Shown in pieces: positions 59,311-64,000 of a stretch of 64,000 nt of DNA (positions within the stretch are counted from its first letter, which is position 1; each line of letters begins with the position of its first letter). The stretch is from Bacteroidota bacterium. GTDB lineage: Bacteria; Bacteroidota; Bacteroidia; Sphingobacteriales; Sphingobacteriaceae. Under the pieces are notes generated by a model. That model saw only the letters and a list, made by a program, of their open reading frames with translations. It was not told the DNA's origin and made no database searches. The position numbers and the translations under genes were made by a program. The stretch spans positions 1 through 64,000 of the forward strand of contig JAEYZM010000014.1 in assembly GCA_023427985.1 (NCBI GenBank). Direction: 5' to 3'.

Positions 59311-60144
59311 TTATAACAAATTGTTTTGCTCTAAAATTGCTTGCATTTCTTTTTGCATTTTCAAAGCTTCTTCCCTAGCCTTTTCTGCAAAGTCGGCTCC
59401 GTTTGAGGCATAAATAATTCCACGAGAAGAATTGATTAATAGACCAATCTCCTTATTGAGTCCGTATTCACAAACTTCTTTCAAGCTACCACCTTGAGCG
59501 CCTACTCCAGGTACTAAGTAAAAATGATCGGGACATATAGCGCGTATATTTTTAAAGTATTCGGGGCGAGTAGCTCCAACGACATACATCATGTTTTCTG
59601 ATGTCCCCCAGTACATGGAAGTTTTCAGAACTTTTTGATAAAGTTTTTCTTGGTTCCCGTCCTCAAACATTTGAAAATCTTGAGCACCTTCGTTAGAAGT
59701 TAAAGCAAGAAGTATCACCCATTTATTTGAGTACCCTAAAAAAGGTTGAACAGAATCGGATCCCATGTACGGAGCAACGGTCACCGAGTCAAAGTCGAAA
59801 CCCGATTCTTGAGGGTTAAAAAATGCTCTAGCATACAGAGCAGATGTATTGCCGATGTCGCCGCGCTTCGCATCTGCAATCGTAAATATATTTTTAGGTA
59901 TAGCATGCATGGTCTGTTCTAGACTTTTCCAGCCTTTAATACCTCTGCTTTCATAGAACGCGATATTGGGTTTATATGCCACACACAAATCGGCAGTAGC
60001 ATCTATTATTCGCTTATTAAACTCATAGATTGGGTCCTCAAAATCCAACAAAAAGGAAGGAATCTTCTGTATATCAACATCTAATCCAATACATAAAAAA
60101 CTTTTTTTAAGCTTTATCTGTTCTATGAGCTCTTTCTTGTTCAT
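59311..60144 (-). CDS. pyrF: Orotidine 5'-phosphate decarboxylase, long type
   Basis: The 277-residue protein is of the type 2 OMP decarboxylase subfamily. Motifs are SFLCIGLDVDIQKIP near 14-28, the catalytic DAKRGDIGNTS and LYLVPGVGAQGGSL. It decarboxylates OMP to UMP, the last step of de novo UMP synthesis. It is isolated from other pyr genes and divergent from rho, and the 182-base gap between them should contain both promoters. No uracil-type regulatory hairpin is visible. Confidence 0.95.
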   Translation of the reverse strand: MNKKELIEQIKLKKSFLCIGLDVDIQKIPSFLLDFEDPIYEFNKRIIDATADLCVAYKPNIAFYESRGIKGWKSLEQTMHAIPKNIFTIADAKRGDIGNTSALYARAFFNPQESGFDFDSVTVAPYMGSDSVQPFLGYSNKWVILLALTSNEGAQDFQMFEDGNQEKLYQKVLKTSMYWGTSENMMYVVGATRPEYFKNIRAICPDHFYLVPGVGAQGGSLKEVCEYGLNKEIGLLINSSRGIIYASNGADFAEKAREEALKMQKEMQAILEQNNLL

Positions 60145-60326
60145 GGAGCGAAATTAAGAAATATTGTAAAATTTAAGTGCGTTATTTGTTTATTTGATTT
60201 TTATGATTAACATTGCAAGGTGTTAATTTCATAACACTTCCCGAATATCATTTCAGAATAATCAAATCCAATTATTTTTTGCTTTGATTTCAGCACAATG
60301 AAAAAATTATTTTTAATTAAATATCA

Positions 60327-61892
60327 ATGTACGACATTTCAACTTTAAGCGACAAACTCGTGTCAGAGCTTCGTCAGATTGCCAAAGATTTAGAGATCCA
60401 CGATTACGACGAGCTAAGAAAACAAGAACTTATCTATAAGATAATGGATAAGCAAGAAAACAACCCATCGGAAACCAACTCCAATTCAACATCAGAAATC
60501 AATTCTGAAGAAAAACCCAAACGTAAAAGAAGTGCAAAAGCTAGCAAGGAAGAAGCTCCAGTAGAAGCAGTTGCAGAAGAAATTACACAAACTGAGTCAA
60601 GTACAGAAAACAATTCAACGGAAGAAGTAGAAGCCGACAATACATCAACAGCGAACGACTCGGCTAGTATAGAACGTGGATTTGAGAGGAATAAAAACAA
60701 TAAATACGATAGAAATAATAATAACAACAGAAACAATAATCAGCGTAATTCGGAATCGCTTTTAAACACATTGGATTTTGACAATTCTATTGTGAATGAA
60801 GGAGTTTTAGAGATTATGCCCGACGGTTATGGATTTTTACGATCAGCCGATTATAATTACCTCACATCGCCAGACGATATCTATGTATCACAATCTCAAA
60901 TAAAATTATTTGGATTGAAAACTGGAGACACTGTACGAGGAAGTGTTCGCCCGCCGAAAGAAGGTGAAAAATATTTCCCATTGGTTCGAGTAGAAACCAT
61001 TAATGGCAGAATACCATCGGAAGTTAGAGATCGAGTACCATTTGATTATTTAACGCCATTATTTCCATACGAGCGATTTAATTTATTTTCAGACCCCAAC
61101 AATTATTCGACTCGCTTGATGGATCTTTTCGCACCAATTGGTAAAGGTCAGCGTGGATTAATTGTTGCACAGCCTAAGACAGGTAAAACGGTTTTATTGA
61201 AAGATGTAGCAAATGCAATTGCAGCGAACCATCCAGAAGTTTATCTAATCATTTTATTGATTGATGAACGTCCAGAAGAGGTAACCGATATGGCTAGAAG
61301 TGTTAGAGCAGAAGTAGTAAGTTCTACGTTTGATGAGCCTGCGGAGCGACATGTTAAAATTGCAAATATCGTTTTAGAAAAATCAAAAAGAATGGTAGAA
61401 AGTGGACACGATGTTGTGATTCTACTTGACTCTATCACCAGACTTGCTAGGGCATACAATACAGTGGCACCTGCATCCGGAAAGATCTTATCGGGTGGTG
61501 TGGATGCAAATGCATTGCATAAACCAAAACGATTCTTTGGTGCAGCTCGTAAAATAGAAAATGGAGGTTCTTTAACCATTATTGCAACAGCATTAACAGA
61601 GACTGGTTCTAAGATGGATGATGTAATCTTTGAGGAATTTAAAGGAACAGGAAATATGGAATTGCAGTTGGATCGAAAACTAGCGAATAAACGAGTATTC
61701 CCAGCTATCGATATCAATGCCTCATCAACTAGAAGAGATGATTTATTATTGGATAAAGATGTTTTACAAAGAATATGGATTTTGAGAAACCATCTAGCCG
61801 ATATGAATCCAGTTGAAGCGATGGAATTCTTGCAACAACAAATGAGGGGCACTAAATCGAACGAAGAATTCTTAATTTCAATGAATGGCTAA
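60327..61892 (+). CDS. rho: Transcription termination factor Rho with Asn-rich insert
   Basis: In the 521-residue protein, residues 1-43 are the Rho N-terminal SAP-like domain. Residues about 44-150 are a disordered low-complexity stretch rich in Glu, Lys, Asn, Ser and Thr, with an Asn/Arg patch near 121-140. Residues about 155-225 are the cold-shock RNA-binding domain (GYGFLRSADYNYLTSPDDIYVS). The RecA-like motor follows, with Walker A AQPKTGKT at 281-288 and Walker B VVILLDSITR. It terminates transcription as a hexameric RNA translocase. The insert is common in Bacteroidota Rho proteins. It starts an operon with pssA (three bases) and purS. Confidence 0.96.
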   Translation: MYDISTLSDKLVSELRQIAKDLEIHDYDELRKQELIYKIMDKQENNPSETNSNSTSEINSEEKPKRKRSAKASKEEAPVEAVAEEITQTESSTENNSTEEVEADNTSTANDSASIERGFERNKNNKYDRNNNNNRNNNQRNSESLLNTLDFDNSIVNEGVLEIMPDGYGFLRSADYNYLTSPDDIYVSQSQIKLFGLKTGDTVRGSVRPPKEGEKYFPLVRVETINGRIPSEVRDRVPFDYLTPLFPYERFNLFSDPNNYSTRLMDLFAPIGKGQRGLIVAQPKTGKTVLLKDVANAIAANHPEVYLIILLIDERPEEVTDMARSVRAEVVSSTFDEPAERHVKIANIVLEKSKRMVESGHDVVILLDSITRLARAYNTVAPASGKILSGGVDANALHKPKRFFGAARKIENGGSLTIIATALTETGSKMDDVIFEEFKGTGNMELQLDRKLANKRVFPAIDINASSTRRDDLLLDKDVLQRIWILRNHLADMNPVEAMEFLQQQMRGTKSNEEFLISMNG

Positions 61893-61895
61893 AAA

Positions 61896-62597
61896 ATGAA
61901 GAAGCATATTCCCAATTTTATTACTTGTTTGAATTTATTTTCTGGATGTGTTGCTCTCACCTATGCAATATGTGGACAATTACAAACTGCTGCATATTTT
62001 ATAATGCTGGCTGCGGCCTTTGATTTTTTAGATGGACTATTGGCTCGCTTACTCAACTCCTATTCAGAATTGGGTAAGCAACTAGACTCATTAGCTGATA
62101 TGGTTAGTTTCGGTTTATTGCCCGGTGTATTTGTATATCATATGCTATTAATGAGCTTAGAATCTAATGGTTTGCCTATAGAATTAGCTTATGTAGGCTT
62201 TTTAATTACTGTATTTTCAGCATTACGTTTAGCCAAATTTAATATCGATACCAGACAAACGGAAAACTTCATAGGACTGGCAACTCCTGCCAATACCCTA
62301 TTCTTCATTAGTTTGCCATTCTTAACAGAACAAGATACTGAAGCATTGATGTTTCTAACGCATCCATTGATTCTTATTTTTCTATGTCTAGGCTTTTCCT
62401 ACTTACTTGTTTCAGAGATCTCTTTATTCTCTCTGAAATTCAAAAGTTTAGCTTGGGACAAAAATAATTTCAAGTACATTTTTCTTGCAATTTCTTTAAT
62501 ACTAATAATATTATTTAAGTTTGCAGCAGTTCCGATGATCATCACAACATATATATTATTTTCGATCATCTTCAAGCAAAAGTTTAAAACAATATGA
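61896..62597 (+). CDS. pssA: CDP-diacylglycerol-serine O-phosphatidyltransferase
   Basis: The 233-residue protein has the CDP-alcohol phosphotransferase motif D-G-x2-A-R-x8-G-x3-D-x3-D in DGLLARLLNSYSELGKQL followed by DSLAD, near 48-70, and about seven membrane segments. The opening HIPNFITCLNLFSGCVALTYA is typical of PssA. It makes phosphatidylserine at the inner membrane, the precursor of phosphatidylethanolamine. It follows rho by three bases and overlaps purS by four (ATGA). Confidence 0.93.
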   Translation: MKKHIPNFITCLNLFSGCVALTYAICGQLQTAAYFIMLAAAFDFLDGLLARLLNSYSELGKQLDSLADMVSFGLLPGVFVYHMLLMSLESNGLPIELAYVGFLITVFSALRLAKFNIDTRQTENFIGLATPANTLFFISLPFLTEQDTEALMFLTHPLILIFLCLGFSYLLVSEISLFSLKFKSLAWDKNNFKYIFLAISLILIILFKFAAVPMIITTYILFSIIFKQKFKTI

Positions 62598-62845
62598 AAT
62601 TTCAAGCTGAAATCAATGTAATGCCTTTAAAAGAGATTTTAGATCCACAAGGTAAAGCAGTAACCGGTAGTATGAAAAATATTGGCTTACCGGAAATTCA
62701 AAACGTTAGAATTGGTAAGCATATTACACTCGAATTGGAAGCCGCAAATGAATCAGAGGCAAAATCAAAAGTAGATCAAGCCTGCAAAAATTTATTGGCC
62801 AATATGATCATGGAGTCTTACGACTTTGAAGTAAAAGCGATTTAG
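62594..62845 (+). CDS. purS: Phosphoribosylformylglycinamidine synthase PurS subunit
   Basis: The 83-residue protein fits PurS in length and in motifs: PLKEILDPQGKAVTGSMKN near 11-29, VRIGKHITLELEA, and the end CKNLLANMIMESYDFEV. PurS bridges PurL and PurQ in the FGAM synthase step of purine synthesis. It is separated from purL and purQ here. It starts in the pssA stop codon (ATGA) and ends before a strong terminator, closing the rho-pssA-purS operon. Confidence 0.93.
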   Translation: MKFQAEINVMPLKEILDPQGKAVTGSMKNIGLPEIQNVRIGKHITLELEAANESEAKSKVDQACKNLLANMIMESYDFEVKAI

Positions 62846-62862
62846 TTCAATACCATATATAT

Positions 62863-62895
62863 AAAAAAAGCCAAGTAATAAACTTGGCTTTTTTT
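62863..62895. terminator. Bidirectional terminator
   Basis: AAAAAAAGCCAAGT (62863-62876) pairs with 62882-62895 around AATAA, with T runs on both strands. It lies between convergent purS and the C-terminal sorting-domain gene. Confidence 0.92.
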
Positions 62896-62911
62896 ATATA
62901 GAATAATCAGA

Positions 62912-64000
62912 TTACTGTACTATGAATTTGATTGTTTTCTCATCGGAACCGTTCGAGATTTTCACAAAATATATTCCTTTTCTCTCAAGGTTCAACTCAA
63001 TTTCTGATTGCATTTCAGTTAAATGTTTCGAAAACACTTTTTTACCTAATACATCAAAACATTCAAGGCTTGCGTTTGAATTTAATCTTTGGAATGCATA
63101 TGATAATTTAGATGTACCAGAACTTGGATTAGGATAAATAACAAACTCATAAATCGATTTATGAGCATCAATGCCAACAAAGTTCGCTGAGTCACTAATA
63201 AAAAACTTATCAAAACCAGCCTCAACTATGTGATCACTTGGAGTTTCAGCGGTTCTTACGATTAATTTCATAGAATTATTTAATGTAATTCTATTGTTTA
63301 ACGGTATTGTTTTAGATACCCAAGTTGCGTTATCATCTCTTCTTCCCCAAATTTTTTCTAAGACTATAGTATTAACACCATTTGTTAAACTAATAGTTAA
63401 TGTATCATTAGGCGTTGAACCACTAGATAAATTACTAAAATATCTTGAAAAATGGATGTGAGGATTTTTGTATGCGCTTAAATCTAAAGTTGGTGAACTT
63501 AGAATCACTTCACCATTATCGACATCACCAAATGTGGCTGGACCTGAAATGTTTTCAGTAATGAATGCATATTCACCAAAATCATTTTGATCATCCGAAT
63601 CCGGATTCGCAAGTGTATTATTCGATGTTGTTCTTACTGGTATACCTCTCACCCATCCACCGTTATCAGGATCTCCAGTTACAGTCCAATTGTTATTAAA
63701 CAAGAAATCATCGTAATACCCTTTAACTAATACCAAGTCAGGAACATCTGAGATCGATTGAATATTTATATGATCGATTTCTTTTGTAAAGTATCCAAAC
63801 TTCCCAATTCTAATCGTATAATCTCCAGCATAAAATGTAGGGATATTGATTGCACCATTATTATTGGATTTAAATTCATAAACATTACCTAAGCTATTGT
63901 TTTTGATATACACATCTACCGAAGGTATTGGATTTGCATTGCTATCTACGATTGTTTTTGATAGATTGAAATTTGGAATCGATACCAATTGTACGGTAAT
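62912..64000 (-). CDS. Secreted protein with CarboxypepD_reg-like domain and T9SS sorting domain, partial
   Basis: The frame stays open beyond the right edge; the TTG at 63988 is not needed as a start because the reading frame continues upstream (ITVQLVSIPNF). From the first visible residue there is a carboxypeptidase-regulatory-like Ig fold (KTIVDSNANPIPSVDVYIKN, YAGDYTIRIGKFGYF), then a jelly-roll-like region (VILSSPTLDLSAYKNPHIHF, WVSKTIPLNNRI). Last comes a type A sorting domain (YPNPSSGTSKLSYAF ... KGIYFVKISNGSDEKTIKF). It looks like the end of a large T9SS cargo, often a protease or adhesin. The N-terminal catalytic part, if any, lies outside the window. Confidence 0.82.
   Translation of the reverse strand: MTVQLVSIPNFNLSKTIVDSNANPIPSVDVYIKNNSLGNVYEFKSNNNGAINIPTFYAGDYTIRIGKFGYFTKEIDHINIQSISDVPDLVLVKGYYDDFLFNNNWTVTGDPDNGGWVRGIPVRTTSNNTLANPDSDDQNDFGEYAFITENISGPATFGDVDNGEVILSSPTLDLSAYKNPHIHFSRYFSNLSSGSTPNDTLTISLTNGVNTIVLEKIWGRRDDNATWVSKTIPLNNRITLNNSMKLIVRTAETPSDHIVEAGFDKFFISDSANFVGIDAHKSIYEFVIYPNPSSGTSKLSYAFQRLNSNASLECFDVLGKKVFSKHLTEMQSEIELNLERKGIYFVKISNGSDEKTIKFIVQ

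Overview
The window reads as the chromosome of a member of the Bacteroidota. The signs are type IX secretion sorting domains, an operon of a giant PKD protein with a PorP/SprF protein, a MurF-alanine racemase fusion, a Rho with an Asn-rich insert, DUF5916, DUF2851 and TIGR02757 proteins, few Shine-Dalgarno sites, and some TAnnTTTG-like promoter words. The DNA is AT-rich and densely coded. I saw no rRNA, tRNA or CRISPR array. Genus cannot be assigned from this.

Layout. 1-2377: 2-oxoacid:ferredoxin oxidoreductase alpha subunit (cut by the window edge) and its Fe-S/FAD partner. 2498-11208: a YdeI-like protein, a PorP/SprF protein and a 2286-residue PKD surface protein. 11209-11715: an AT-rich gap. 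11716-13128: mnmE. 13111-21471: a probable integrative element at the 3' end of mnmE. 21652-26113: secreted proteins and tryptophanase. 26466-32490: minus-strand housekeeping genes (SDR reductase, thioredoxin-like, TIGR02757, cystathionine gamma-synthase, proS). 32640-37511: a lipoprotein, an outer-membrane protein and a UbiD-type decarboxylase. 37656-42168: HAD, ATP-grasp, PIG-L and GT-C genes and a LolD-like ATPase. 42165-54205: DUF5916, sucC, Sua5, nhaA, an M50-like protease, SDR, a fused glycosyltransferase, recR, a sodium symporter and a LOG-type protein. 54208-62845: DUF502, murF-alr, recX, PspC, DUF2851, pyrF, rho, pssA and purS. The end holds a T9SS cargo protein cut by the right edge.

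The most interesting part is 13111-21471. The conserved last codons of mnmE (FCIGK) recur in diverged form at 21454-21471, and further short repeats are shared by the two ends. Inside are an excisionase-like zinc-finger/HTH gene and a nine-codon stub that looks like the start of a lost tyrosine integrase. These are followed by a tightly packed five-gene operon: AAA+ ATPase, DEDDh exonuclease, DUF262-DUF1524 (GmrSD-like) protein, a second DUF262 protein without a visible nuclease motif, and a WYL regulator. I infer an antiphage module of a gene combination I do not recognise as a named system, carried on an element that has lost its own integrase.

Outside the element, several families of short intergenic repeats recur near gene starts and ends. 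Rho-independent terminators are visible at several convergent or 3' ends.
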